Counted from the first letter of the stretch, positions 7,048-15,092 are shown. The stretch is 33,216 bases of DNA from Paenibacillus sp. LS1 (GCF_026013365.1 NZ_JAPDOE010000024.1:1-33216), one strand, 5' to 3'. Made by a program: numbers and translations. Notes: a model not told the origin generated them from the letters alone.

Positions 7048-7072
7048 AAAAAAAAACACCTCGTTAGAGGCG
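7048..7072 (-). terminator. Terminator of ydjO
   Basis: On the minus strand CGCCTC-TAAC-GAGGTG forms a 6-bp stem (one G-U) followed by nine T residues. It begins 11 nt after the ydjO stop. Confidence 0.8.
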
Positions 7073-7083
7073 GGTAAGCTATG

Positions 7084-7311
7084 TTAAATCCGATTTCCTT
7101 TAGGCATCGTTTTCAGATTACTATTCGAATTCTCAAGCAATGGCAGCATCCTAGTCGTGCTAACCATCTCAGAAGCACATATTGGACAAGTAGGTACGTT
7201 ATCAAACGCAAAATTGTCCCGCATCCATCCTTTGCACGTATCACTCGTACATTCCCAGATTGCCGCATCAGCTTGTGGAATCTCTTCCAACGGTTTTTTG
7301 CGATTATACAT
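7084..7311 (-). CDS. Cold-inducible YdjO family protein
   Basis: 75-aa protein resembling Bacillus YdjO (cold-inducible protein family). Two paired-cysteine motifs, WECTSDTCKGW and PTCPICASEM, look like a small zinc site. The N-terminus MYNRKKPLEEI is typical of the family. The ATG at 7311 has AAGGGGG 8 nt upstream; the longer frame to 7437 runs into the csp terminator region and is rejected. It follows the cold-shock gene on the same strand, with a terminator between them, and has its own terminator at 7048-7072. Function is unknown; the cold link is from family knowledge and from the neighbour. Confidence 0.82.
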   Translation of the reverse strand: MYNRKKPLEEIPQADAAIWECTSDTCKGWMRDNFAFDNVPTCPICASEMVSTTRMLPLLENSNSNLKTMPKGNRI

Positions 7312-7445
7312 GACTTCTACCCCCTTTGTTATGGAAAAACATCTAACCGACGTTATTTCACAGAAGCCACTACTTAGCAGAAGTTTTACATTCCACTGAA
7401 CTCCTGCTTCGACAACTATTGGGTCAAATTTCGTCAAAAAAAAGA

Positions 7446-7481
7446 AGCTGCCTTTACCATTTTAACATGTTAAAGGCAGCT
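7446..7481 (-). terminator. Terminator of cold-shock gene
   Basis: On the minus strand AGCTGCCTTTA pairs with TAAAGGCAGCT (11 bp) around a 14-nt loop, followed by a T-rich run (TTCTTTTTTTT). It lies about 10 nt after the csp stop and separates csp from ydjO. Confidence 0.88.
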
Positions 7482-7490
7482 ATGCTTTAA

Positions 7491-7691
7491 TTACAGTTTT
7501 ACAACTTCTTCTGCTTGAGGACCACGGTTTCCTTGTACAATTTTAAATTGCACGCGTTGACCTTCGTCCAGCGTTTTGAAGCCATCGCCTGTAATAGCGC
7601 TGAAGTGTACGAATACATCTTCTCCGCCTTCAACTTCGATGAAACCGAAGCCTTTATCAGCGTTGAACCATTTTACTGTTCCGTTTTGCAT
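7491..7691 (-). CDS. Cold shock protein, CspA family
   Basis: 66-aa single cold-shock domain protein that binds single-stranded RNA/DNA as a chaperone. RNP1 is KGFGFIEV and RNP2 is VFVHFSAI, inside the standard MQNGTVKWFNADKGFGF frame; it ends GPQAEEVVKL. GGAGGT lies 9 nt before the ATG. A leader of about 150 nt separates it from its likely promoter (7850-7878), as is common for cold-shock mRNAs that are regulated by RNA structure. The paralogue name (cspB, cspC or cspD) cannot be decided here. Confidence 0.97.
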   Translation of the reverse strand: MQNGTVKWFNADKGFGFIEVEGGEDVFVHFSAITGDGFKTLDEGQRVQFKIVQGNRGPQAEEVVKL

Positions 7692-7849
7692 GTGAATTAC
7701 ACCTCCAAATAAAAATTAACATGTTCCTTTGTTCTTTGCAGCAAGCAAATAAAAATTCACACATTGAAAAAGGTACCAGTCATAAACCTATAAGTGATCG
7801 CCCTTTACAATATATGAATTAGGTTTTCCACTCTCTACAACTTGTTTTT

Positions 7850-7878
7850 ATTATAACTCCAACTCAGCCAAAAAGCAA
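7850..7878 (-). promoter_or_regulatory. Promoter of cold-shock gene, long leader
   Basis: On the minus strand a perfect -10 TATAAT (7850-7855) has a weak -35 TTGCTT (7873-7878) at 17 nt. It would give a 5' leader of roughly 150 nt before the csp start codon. Assignment is from hexamers and spacing only. Confidence 0.55.
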
Positions 7879-8087
7879 ATCTTTGTATTTTCTTTTCAAA
7901 CAGCTTTGGAAATACATGTTATTACCTGGCGCGGGGACAGACTTTACCGTCATTCTAATACCCAGCCGCTTATGTGCGGTCTTATGAAAGGATATGCAGA
8001 TCCAATCCAACTTATACATTTATTATAAAATATTTTGACATGCATATCCAATACAACCAAAGAGTCATTTTACCACAGGTTCACGCC
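7879..8087. other. Gene-free stretch with an inverted repeat
   Basis: No gene is supported. GGATATGCA at 7990-7998 is repeated inverted at 8041-8049, flanking an AT-rich 42-nt centre that contains a minus-strand TATAAT. This could be an extra promoter or a protein-binding site, but there is no further support. No terminator for the 8088-8324 gene was recognised. Confidence 0.35.
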
Positions 8088-8324
8088 CTATGTCCATGCC
8101 CACATAAATGCATCCCGATCCCAGGCGATCTGCCCGCGATGAAGCTTCCGGAAAGCTTTCTTCACTTCCTTGGACAATGAAGTATTACCGTTCTCATTCA
8201 CAAAAACAAACTCTTCACCAAAATTCGTCTTCACATATTCTATGGCAGCTTCCTGATGAAGTGTTCCTGTGAATTTAATCTCTTGAACCATCCATTCTGC
8301 TACTCCCTGTGCAGTCTTTTCCAC
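8088..8324 (-). CDS. Small conserved protein, DUF6953-like
   Basis: 78-aa protein with a VAEWMVQEI N-terminus, an AAIEYV...FGEEFVFVNENGN middle, and a C-terminus with HRGQIAWDRDAFMWAW. This resembles the DUF6953 family from memory, where the RG.IAWDRD..W ending is characteristic. No catalytic motif is known. Start is GTG with AGGTGAT just upstream. It lies alone between the cold-shock gene and the CPBP protease gene on the same strand. Likely cytosolic; function unknown. Confidence 0.7.
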   Translation of the reverse strand: MEKTAQGVAEWMVQEIKFTGTLHQEAAIEYVKTNFGEEFVFVNENGNTSLSKEVKKAFRKLHRGQIAWDRDAFMWAWT

Positions 8325-8462
8325 AATATCACCTACTGTCTGTACATAATGTACGGATCGGCAGACTTCGTATTATGAACACGCATGTCTTCCCGCCAGA
8401 CTGAAGTATACCATGATCCAACCGCTGACGGGAAACTGTGTGATCACTTCCAAGTGAATCCG

Positions 8463-9251
8463 TTAACGAACAACCCTATTGCACTGCTCATTTCCTTGGG
8501 GAGGAATAGATGAATTCGTTCGATGGCTCCACACTAACCATGCACAGTATACAATCAGTACTGCCAGTATAAACAGATCGTATGGAAGTGTCCCTGTGTC
8601 CTGTAGATCATTGCCGAGAAATTGAATCAGATTATGTATAAAATGAAACAAAATAAGCGGCAAGATATTTCCATTCTTCAGCATTAATAATGCCAGCACA
8701 GCTCCCAGGAGCAGCGCATAGATCAATTGCATGATCGTATCTGTCAAATTCTGACCAGACAATGCGTTCAGGAGATGGGTAATTGAAAACAAGATGCTGG
8801 AGGTCACGACAGCGGCCACTGCACTCTTTTGAAGCAATGTTTTGAAAATCAGCCCCCGATAGATCGTTTCCTCAACAAAAGCCACGAGCAAGGTGAAAAA
8901 GATGAAAAAGGCTACTCGTGACAGGCTCAGCTCCCCAAATCCTTTCAGGGCAAGTGTACCCAGTACAAGGAGTAGTGGAATATAATACTTTGCATGGCCA
9001 GCCGGGATACTTCGCAAGGAACGGAAACCGGTCTTTTCCCATTTACGCCTTAGCGTCAAATAGATTATCAGCACAATGGCTATGGGTGTAAAGGAAATGA
9101 GTACAGGGAACGTGTAGTCAAGTTGCTTTATCGTCGCAATAGCCCCTGCTGCAACTACGGCCAACAAGAGAAGTAGCTCAATAATAACGACGGTGAGTAC
9201 AGGTTTGCGCTCAGAAAAGGAATGTTTTGGCTTGATTTGCGAATTAATCAT
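8463..9251 (-). CDS. CPBP family intramembrane metalloprotease
   Basis: 262-aa polytopic membrane protein of the CPBP (CAAX protease/bacteriocin-processing, Abi) family, with about seven or eight hydrophobic segments. The three conserved motifs are present: EETIYRG (EExxxR, about residues 127-133), FSITH (FxxxH) and HFIHN near the C-terminus, the presumed metal-binding and catalytic residues in the membrane. Members process prenylated proteins or peptides, or act in bacteriocin self-protection; no bacteriocin gene is nearby, so the substrate is unknown. AGGAGGT stands upstream of the ATG. Confidence 0.9.
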   Translation of the reverse strand: MINSQIKPKHSFSERKPVLTVVIIELLLLLAVVAAGAIATIKQLDYTFPVLISFTPIAIVLIIYLTLRRKWEKTGFRSLRSIPAGHAKYYIPLLLVLGTLALKGFGELSLSRVAFFIFFTLLVAFVEETIYRGLIFKTLLQKSAVAAVVTSSILFSITHLLNALSGQNLTDTIMQLIYALLLGAVLALLMLKNGNILPLILFHFIHNLIQFLGNDLQDTGTLPYDLFILAVLIVYCAWLVWSHRTNSSIPPQGNEQCNRVVR

Positions 9252-9565
9252 ACATTCACCTCCTTATTTCATGTATTGTATTTTACTTTGTTCGTTGTCA
9301 TATGAACTTATATGCCAATATAGTTGTATCACATCGTCCGTATATTGAATATCCCTATTATGGATAAAACTATAAAAGTAACAAAAAAGAGACTTATCCT
9401 GACTGCTTTTCCCCTAAAATCAGGTATGGATTACGCCTTCACCTGTCCATTATAGTAGTAGAAGAGTTCAATGCTGCAGGGGTGTAGCGACTCTCCAACG
9501 TCATATATCTATGAAGTAACAAAAACAATAGTTTCACAATGCATAATGAAAATCAGGGGGATACT
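9252..9565. other. Divergent intergenic region
   Basis: A 314-bp AT-rich gap between the divergent CPBP and PAP2 genes. It should hold both promoters, but I could not choose convincing -35/-10 pairs. A weak CCTGA/TCAGG inverted repeat lies near 9399-9424. No small gene with a ribosome binding site was seen. Confidence 0.4.
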
Positions 9566-10237
9566 ATGAAAGCATTCTTTCAGCGCTGGGGGCATTTACT
9601 GGCTATTCTATGCATACCGCTCCAAGGCTCCATTTACGTATTTCTAGGCAGCAATACCGGAAGTGATGTATTCTACAATTATGCTTGGATTGATACACAG
9701 ATTCCTTTTCTCAAAGAATTTATTTATCCGTACATTAGCTGGATGCCCATTCTGTATCTTGGATTTCTCTATTTGGGTCTGACGAACAAGTCGCTATTCT
9801 GGCGTACGTTGATTACCTATAATGTTGGTGTCATGGCTGCCAATGTCTGTTTTGCGGTGTTCCCTACCCATGTACCTCGCCCGGAGGTCGGCGGAACAGA
9901 TCTGAGCAGCGTGTTGGTACAGTTTATCTATACGAATGATGCGCCCTTCAACTGTTTCCCAAGTGTTCACGTTCTGACCAGCTACTTGCTATTTATTATC
10001 ATTAACAGACACTTGAACTTTAAGCCGTTAGCACGGATCTCCTGGTCGGTATGGTTGTGGTTGATTATTGCTTCGACGGTATTTGTAAAACAGCATTCTT
10101 TACTCGACATCGCCGGAGGGATTTTATTTGCAGAGGCTGCGTATTGGACTGTACATGTCTTTGCCGTTCGTCTTGGGCAGGCACGAAAAAAAGGCAAGCA
10201 ACCGCTCACGGCTTCTAATTCAAGCAGTCATGTATAG
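9566..10237 (+). CDS. PAP2 superfamily membrane phosphatase
   Basis: 223-aa integral membrane protein with about six hydrophobic segments. PAP2 motifs are visible: the PSxH segment NCFPSVHV (about residues 132-139) and the later KQHSLLDIAGG with the second catalytic His and Asp. The first basic motif is reduced to a region around VFPTHVPRPEV, a pattern seen in the inositolphosphotransferase-like PAP2 branch (AUR1-type). It probably dephosphorylates or transfers a lipid phosphate at the outer membrane face. Start is the ATG at 9566 with CAGGGGG 7 nt upstream, rather than the ATG at 9539. A strong terminator follows. Confidence 0.85.
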   Translation: MKAFFQRWGHLLAILCIPLQGSIYVFLGSNTGSDVFYNYAWIDTQIPFLKEFIYPYISWMPILYLGFLYLGLTNKSLFWRTLITYNVGVMAANVCFAVFPTHVPRPEVGGTDLSSVLVQFIYTNDAPFNCFPSVHVLTSYLLFIIINRHLNFKPLARISWSVWLWLIIASTVFVKQHSLLDIAGGILFAEAAYWTVHVFAVRLGQARKKGKQPLTASNSSSHV

Positions 10238-10290
10238 CGGATTTTATTTATATATGAAACAGGCAGGATGATTATCCTGTCGCAAAGTAA

Positions 10291-10310
10291 AAGAGGGCCT
10301 CGGCCCTCTT
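10291..10310. terminator. Bidirectional terminator between PAP2 and AraC genes
   Basis: A 9-bp perfect stem, AAGAGGGCC with GGCCCTCTT, loop of 2 nt, followed by TTTATTTT on the plus strand and TTTACTTT on the minus strand. It lies between two convergent genes and probably serves both. A weaker CAGGAT/ATCCTG hairpin precedes it at 10264-10279. Confidence 0.85.
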
Positions 10311-10377
10311 TTTATTTTCCATTAAATTTGGTTAAACCTATTATATAGAAGAACTTCTCTGTGGTTAACTACACGTT

Positions 10378-11157
10378 TCATACTATAGGTGGGCGTTCAT
10401 GGAGAAGATCAGATGGCGGGCTTCCCGTTATACGCTTGAATATACGGTAAAAATAAGACAGATCCCGGTAGCCGAGAAATTCGGCAATTTCCTGGATTGA
10501 GAGTTGTGATTCAGTGAGCAGATATACAGCTCGTTTCATCCGTTGATCATGGACATATTGGCTAATTGTCTGATTCGTCATGCTTTTAAATAAAGCGGCA
10601 GCATAGTTGGGTGTCTTGCTAATCTCGTCTCCGAGTTCTTCCTTTGTCACTCTTTCCCGATAATGACGCTCAATGTATCGCTTCATCCGTTCAACATGAT
10701 TATGTCTCTCTGGCGGAATGACTCCCCGATCAAGCTCCCTGTTCATATAAATCAACACTTCCATCAATAAGGCTTGACTCATCATGACATAATAAGACGG
10801 TTGCTCCTGCCACTGTTGATGGATAGCGCTCATACGTTGATGGATCAGTTCATAACATCCGGGTTTATGCCGCAGAGCCTCATAACGTTCCAATGCAGGC
10901 AGACATTCCGCATGGTCGCGCTGCAGTTGAATCACAATCTGTGTGTGCGTTACCGTAGGAATACTCTTGCCATAATATGGAACACCACCTGGAATGAGGA
11001 GCAATTCACCCTTTTCCATGATCTGTTTATCACCGTTCACCCAATATACACATTTTCCATAAGTAACCAAACTAAGCCGCCAAGTCTCTTGAGATTGCAC
11101 AGCTTCTTCGTACCAACCAACACCATTAATATGCCGTACTTCAAGTGGAGTGACCAT
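10378..11157 (-). CDS. AraC family transcriptional regulator
   Basis: 259-aa regulator with an N-terminal cupin-like sensing domain (about 1-150, containing GELLLIPGGVPYYG) and a C-terminal double helix-turn-helix. The latter shows YAAALFKSMTNQTISQYV and the signature IQEIAEFLGYRDLSYFYRIFKRITGSPPSD. The ligand is not known; the cupin type is common for sugar-responsive members. GAGGTGA stands before the ATG. It is divergent from the pyruvate kinase gene with a gap of 112 bp, so shared control is possible but unproven. Confidence 0.92.
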   Translation of the reverse strand: MVTPLEVRHINGVGWYEEAVQSQETWRLSLVTYGKCVYWVNGDKQIMEKGELLLIPGGVPYYGKSIPTVTHTQIVIQLQRDHAECLPALERYEALRHKPGCYELIHQRMSAIHQQWQEQPSYYVMMSQALLMEVLIYMNRELDRGVIPPERHNHVERMKRYIERHYRERVTKEELGDEISKTPNYAAALFKSMTNQTISQYVHDQRMKRAVYLLTESQLSIQEIAEFLGYRDLSYFYRIFKRITGSPPSDLLHERPPIV

Positions 11158-11269
11158 AACTCACCTCATTACTGGACTATACTCTAATCATTGTACTATA
11201 GTTCATACCCTGTTTCGACAGAAAACGCTACAATACACATATAAGCAAAATTATGAGGAGGAAATTAGC

Positions 11270-12685
11270 ATGTTAAAAACAAAAATCATTTGTACGATGG
11301 GACCTGCTTGTGACTCAATCGAATTATTGAAAGTAATGATTCAGGAAGGTATGACCGTTGCCCGTCTGAACATGGCTCATGGCGAGCTGGAAGATCACGT
11401 TACTCGGATTAACAATATCCGTAAAGCGGCTTCCGAACTAAACACGTATATCCCTATTATGATGGACATCAAGGGGCCGGAAGTTCGTATCGGCAAATTG
11501 AAAGAAGCATCCTGCCACCTGCAAGCCGGTAAAGAACTGATCCTCACTACCGAAGAAATTCTTGGTGACGCTGAGCGTATCTCGGTAAACTATCCAGAAC
11601 TGAACCTCGTTGTGAAACCTGGTGATCGTATCCTGATCGATGATGGCCTTGTGGATCTGACTGTACTGTCCGTGGAAGGATCCGATATCCATTGTAAAAT
11701 CATCAGTGGCGGCATTCTGAAACCACGCAAAGGGGTTAACTTGCCAGGTATCAAAACGACACTGCCAGGTGTAACCGAGCGTGACGTTATGCACATCGGA
11801 TTCGGAATCGAAAACGATATCGAAATTATCGCAGCATCCTTTGTTCGTAAAGGCGACGACATCCGTGAAATCCGCAGCATTCTGAAAGAACGCGGTGTAA
11901 ACCACGTACAGATCATCTCCAAAATCGAAAACCAGGAAGGTATGACTAACCTGGACGATATTATTGAAGCATCTGACGGTATCATGGTAGCTCGTGGAGA
12001 TCTCGGGGTTGAAGTACCGATCGAAGACGTACCGATGATGCAAAAAGAAATGATCGATAAATGTAACCGCGCTGGTAAACCAGTTATCGTAGCTACTCAC
12101 ATGCTGGAGTCCATGCAAGTGAACCCGCGTCCAACCCGTTCCGAGGTAAGTGACGTGGCGAACGCTGTACTTCAAGGTGCAGACGTTGTAATGTTGTCTG
12201 GTGAATCAGCTGCTGGTAAATATCCGGTACAATCCGTGCGTACGATGGCTGCTGTTGCTCGCCGTGCTGAAACGATGATCGATTACAAAGAGCAATTCGC
12301 ACAAAAATCTGCTCAACAGATCGCTGATATTACTGAAGTCATCAGTCAGGGCGCTGTAAGTTCTTCCCTCGTACTGAATGCGAAAGCAATCATCACTTCC
12401 ACTGAAAGTGGATTCACAGCGCGTATGATCTCCAAATATCGTCCAAAAGCACCAATCATCGCTGTTACACAACATGAAGAAGTATTGGCGAAAATCTGCC
12501 TGCTCTCCGGTGTCATTCCGGTTATGGGCGACAAAGTAACCACAACGGATGAAATGTTCGAATCTGCTACACGTAACGCAATCAAAACAGGTTACATCGA
12601 AAAAGGCGACATCATTGTATTGTCCGCTGGTGTTCCAATCGGTCAATCCGGTAACACGAACCTGATCAAAGTTCAACAAGTATAA
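11270..12685 (+). CDS. pyk: Pyruvate kinase, short divergent form
   Basis: Transfers phosphate from phosphoenolpyruvate to ADP, the last step of glycolysis. Catalytic residues are in place: Arg32 in ARLN, Asp66/Lys68/Glu71 around DIKGPE, Lys218 and Glu220 in ISKIEN, Asp244 in ARGDLG and Thr276 in ATHMLESM. Two departures stand out: NMAHG (34-38) replaces the usual NFSHG, so the potassium-ligand Ser is Ala, and DIKGPE replaces DTKGPE. At 471 aa it lacks the ~110-residue C-terminal PEP-utiliser-like domain of Bacillus Pyk. It is monocistronic, with GAGGAGG before the ATG at 11270 and a strong terminator after. Codon use looks biased as in highly expressed genes (many CGT, GGT, GTA). It may be a paralogue of a housekeeping copy. 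Confidence 0.9.
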   Translation: MLKTKIICTMGPACDSIELLKVMIQEGMTVARLNMAHGELEDHVTRINNIRKAASELNTYIPIMMDIKGPEVRIGKLKEASCHLQAGKELILTTEEILGDAERISVNYPELNLVVKPGDRILIDDGLVDLTVLSVEGSDIHCKIISGGILKPRKGVNLPGIKTTLPGVTERDVMHIGFGIENDIEIIAASFVRKGDDIREIRSILKERGVNHVQIISKIENQEGMTNLDDIIEASDGIMVARGDLGVEVPIEDVPMMQKEMIDKCNRAGKPVIVATHMLESMQVNPRPTRSEVSDVANAVLQGADVVMLSGESAAGKYPVQSVRTMAAVARRAETMIDYKEQFAQKSAQQIADITEVISQGAVSSSLVLNAKAIITSTESGFTARMISKYRPKAPIIAVTQHEEVLAKICLLSGVIPVMGDKVTTTDEMFESATRNAIKTGYIEKGDIIVLSAGVPIGQSGNTNLIKVQQV

Positions 12686-12740
12686 TCCAACAGATGAAGA
12701 TGTCGCTGTAATCTTAGCTATAAATAGAAATACAAAAAAT

Positions 12741-12774
12741 CACCGGGAGCACTTCAGCCTCCCGGTGGTTTTTT
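12741..12774. terminator. Bidirectional terminator after pyk
   Basis: CACCGGGAG pairs with CTCCCGGTG (9 bp, 9-nt loop), followed by TTTTTT on the plus strand. The minus strand also has a T6 run after the stem. It lies 55 nt after pyk and 57 nt before the end of the convergent chemoreceptor gene. Confidence 0.9.
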
Positions 12775-12823
12775 GTTGATGTTGTTGCCAATAATCGTGA
12801 TGTTATAACAAACGAAATCGAGT

Positions 12824-14353
12824 TTATAAATTCCGTGAGTAATTAACCAGGTCTTGTGACATGTTATTGATCTCATCCATCGATGCATTCACCTGTTGTG
12901 TCAGGGCAGCCTGATTTTGTGTCAGAGTGGACATGTTACCGATATGTTCAAGAATCTGATCAATCAGTGTTTTCATCTTCTGCATGCTGTCTTCGATATT
13001 TACTGTGGCCTCTGAACTGTGATCAGCCAGTTTCCGCACTTCACCTGCAACGACGCCGAACCCTAGTCCCAGTTCTCCCGCTCGCGCGGCTTCAATTGCT
13101 GCATTCAACCCGAGCAGATTAGTCTGACTGGCAATTTCACGAATAAACACGGTAATGTTTTTGGTATCATCTGCGCTGCTTTTCACTTGAATGGCTGCAT
13201 CGGCAGATAATTCTTGTGCAGTAACCAAATCCTGTGCCTGATCGGTGATCGAGTTAATTCCACGTACCATCTCGCCAATAGACTCCGACAATTGTTTTGT
13301 TTTCAGATTCATGGCTTCCACAATCTGTTCCTTATTCTTCTCATGGGTTACATCTCGAATGGTTCCAGCTACACGAAGCGGCACTCCATCATGATCTCGG
13401 ATGGTCTCCCCACCTGCGTGATACCACCGATACTCCCCGTCTTTGCGTTGCAATCGATAATCCAGATCATACGGCGTACGACCACTGTAATCGTTCATAT
13501 GTCTGGCGAATTCGTTAATCGTCCGATCATGATCTTCCGGATGAAGTCGGCTGCTCCAGCTGTTGAACACATTCGGGAAATCCTGCTCGTCTTTAAATCC
13601 TAATTCTCTGCGGAACTGAGGGGACCACCAAAATTCGTTATTCGGGTTAACGACATCCCCAGCCACAACGGTCATATCCCATGGGGCCTCGACCAAGGCG
13701 CGGTTAACAAGATCATATCGGGTGACGAGTGCTTCCAGCTCATCAGACTTGCTCTTCTCCTCATGAATATCAAACATGATGCCCAGAAGTTTGACCGGAA
13801 CGCCAGCCTGATTTCGGACGACTTGTCCAAGACATCGGAACCAGCGGATTTCTCCACTTTTCGTAATCATACGACTGATTACGTTATACGCAGTCGTTGC
13901 TCCAGCGTCATTCACATGTTTCATAATCTCCTGCACCAGTTGAGGTCTGTCATCCGGATATATGGATTTGGCCCAGCTTGCAAACGAATCGGGATAATCC
14001 TTGGCATTATGGAAGCCTAACATTTGGCGGAATTCATTCGAAAATGCGATGATATTATTGTTATCCAGCGCATCACCGGCAACGATTTCAGATTCCCATA
14101 ATCCCACATTCATCGCCTGGTTCAGCATCTTAAGACGCATCTCCACAGCTTCGTTTTGTGCTTTCATCATATGTACTGCTTTTTTGATGTTACTGGCTAT
14201 TTCATCGGTATTCTGAAATTCAATACCATCTTCGACCCATGTACCATAGTCGCCCTTTTCTGCGTTTGCAACTAGCTTACGACTATACTCCAGTAATTTT
14301 TGATGCTCATCTATACGAAGTTGTTTGGTAGATTCAGTGCTTTTACGAAACAT
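12824..14353 (-). CDS. Soluble chemoreceptor with two PAS domains
   Basis: 509-aa methyl-accepting-type protein with no membrane segment and no HAMP domain, so probably cytosolic. Two PAS domains of the PAS_3 type follow one another (about residues 85-205 and 215-340); each ends in a PAC-like stretch (EIRWFRCLGQVVRN; EYRWYHAGGETIRD). A short MCP signalling coiled coil follows (about 345-505), its tip in IASQTNLLGLNAAIEAARAG. The tip continues ELGLGFGVVAGEVRK where most receptors have EQGRGFAVVAEEVRK. The arms are short, which leaves little room for methylation helices. Start: GAGGAG is 8 nt before the ATG at 14353 (MFRKST), better than the ATGs at 14359 and 14398. The signal is unknown; PAS folds often bind haem, flavin or small ligands. 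Confidence 0.9.
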   Translation of the reverse strand: MFRKSTESTKQLRIDEHQKLLEYSRKLVANAEKGDYGTWVEDGIEFQNTDEIASNIKKAVHMMKAQNEAVEMRLKMLNQAMNVGLWESEIVAGDALDNNNIIAFSNEFRQMLGFHNAKDYPDSFASWAKSIYPDDRPQLVQEIMKHVNDAGATTAYNVISRMITKSGEIRWFRCLGQVVRNQAGVPVKLLGIMFDIHEEKSKSDELEALVTRYDLVNRALVEAPWDMTVVAGDVVNPNNEFWWSPQFRRELGFKDEQDFPNVFNSWSSRLHPEDHDRTINEFARHMNDYSGRTPYDLDYRLQRKDGEYRWYHAGGETIRDHDGVPLRVAGTIRDVTHEKNKEQIVEAMNLKTKQLSESIGEMVRGINSITDQAQDLVTAQELSADAAIQVKSSADDTKNITVFIREIASQTNLLGLNAAIEAARAGELGLGFGVVAGEVRKLADHSSEATVNIEDSMQKMKTLIDQILEHIGNMSTLTQNQAALTQQVNASMDEINNMSQDLVNYSRNL

Positions 14354-14441
14354 GTTCATTTCTCCTCTTAGGTCATATGATATATATTTCGACATCATTA
14401 GACATTAAATGTAGAGCTATAGTCTTAATTTGTATAAACAA

Positions 14442-14474
14442 AATGAACCAGCGCTGAATCAGCACTGGTTCATT
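14442..14474 (-). terminator. Terminator of SRPBCC gene
   Basis: AATGAACCAGCGCTGA pairs with TCAGCACTGGTTCATT, a long stem with one mismatched or wobble pair and a 1-nt core between the arms. The minus strand continues TTGTTT. It lies 60 nt past the stop of the gene at 14535-14984. Confidence 0.8.
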
Positions 14475-14534
14475 TGTTATATATATTTTTTTATTATTAT
14501 AATCAATCATTAATGACTGCCTCTTGCCAGCTAA

Positions 14535-14984
14535 CTACCAGCCAAAATTCAGTGTTTTTCCCGTCTCTACCCAAGTTTTGATACTGCTCAGGATCATCCA
14601 CCAGCTACTCTGTGCATTTGCAAAAGAAGGATGGTTATCCGTGAATTGATCATTAATCAGCGTAAGCTTCGTACACTCCCCCACAGTCTCCAACTGGAAA
14701 GCCACTCTGGATTGAAGCTCGGCATGGTTCGCATGATATGATGGACCTGGATGCTCCTGATAGCTGAGTCTGGACAACGGTTCGAATTCTAATATATCTC
14801 CATACACATGGACAGTCTCTGGACCATCATTGCCCGGCCCTACATAAGCAAACGGCTGACCTGGCTGAAAATTGGTACGAAGTTCACTCCCGAAAAAGCT
14901 GTTCCGTGTGCCGTCTGGTGAAATCAGCGCATTCCACACATCTTCCAACCCTGCATTGATATAAAACTCATATTTGAGTTCCAT
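14535..14984 (-). CDS. SRPBCC/AHSA1 domain protein
   Basis: 149-aa single-domain protein of the START-like (AHSA1, activator of Hsp90 ATPase homologue) fold. The N-terminal strand and helix ELKYEFYINAGLEDVWNALI, then GTRNSFFGSEL, and the C-terminal helix QSSWWMILSSIKTWVETG are typical. Members bind hydrophobic ligands in a deep pocket; the ligand here is unknown. GGGAGTGAG precedes the ATG. It stands alone, with its own terminator, next to the chemoreceptor gene on the same strand. Confidence 0.85.
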   Translation of the reverse strand: MELKYEFYINAGLEDVWNALISPDGTRNSFFGSELRTNFQPGQPFAYVGPGNDGPETVHVYGDILEFEPLSRLSYQEHPGPSYHANHAELQSRVAFQLETVGECTKLTLINDQFTDNHPSFANAQSSWWMILSSIKTWVETGKTLNFGW

Positions 14985-15064
14985 GGACTCACTCCCTTTA
15001 TGTATTGGATATGCGATCTACCAACCTCGCACTCCTATCCTATCGTTATACCCCAAAGGTCGTA

Positions 15065-15092
15065 TTGTAAAAACGCGACATCAGGTTATATA
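15065..15092 (+). promoter_or_regulatory. Possible promoter of SUKH-TagA-AraC unit
   Basis: -35 TTGTAA (15065-15070), 16-nt spacer, -10 TATATA (15087-15092), about 60 nt before the SUKH start codon. Both hexamers match consensus in four of six positions, so this is only a candidate. Confidence 0.35.

Noticed and set aside
7974..8180. 68-aa plus-strand frame opposite the DUF6953-like gene
   Set aside because: No ribosome site, and it overlaps a better-supported gene on the minus strand.
11438..12175. Long 245-aa open frame antisense to pyk
   Set aside because: It arises from the strong codon bias of pyk; there is no ribosome site, and the translation is rich in Phe, Asp and His like a shadow frame.
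12206..12679. 157-aa open frame antisense to the end of pyk
   Set aside because: Same codon-bias artefact; the translation has no recognisable domain.
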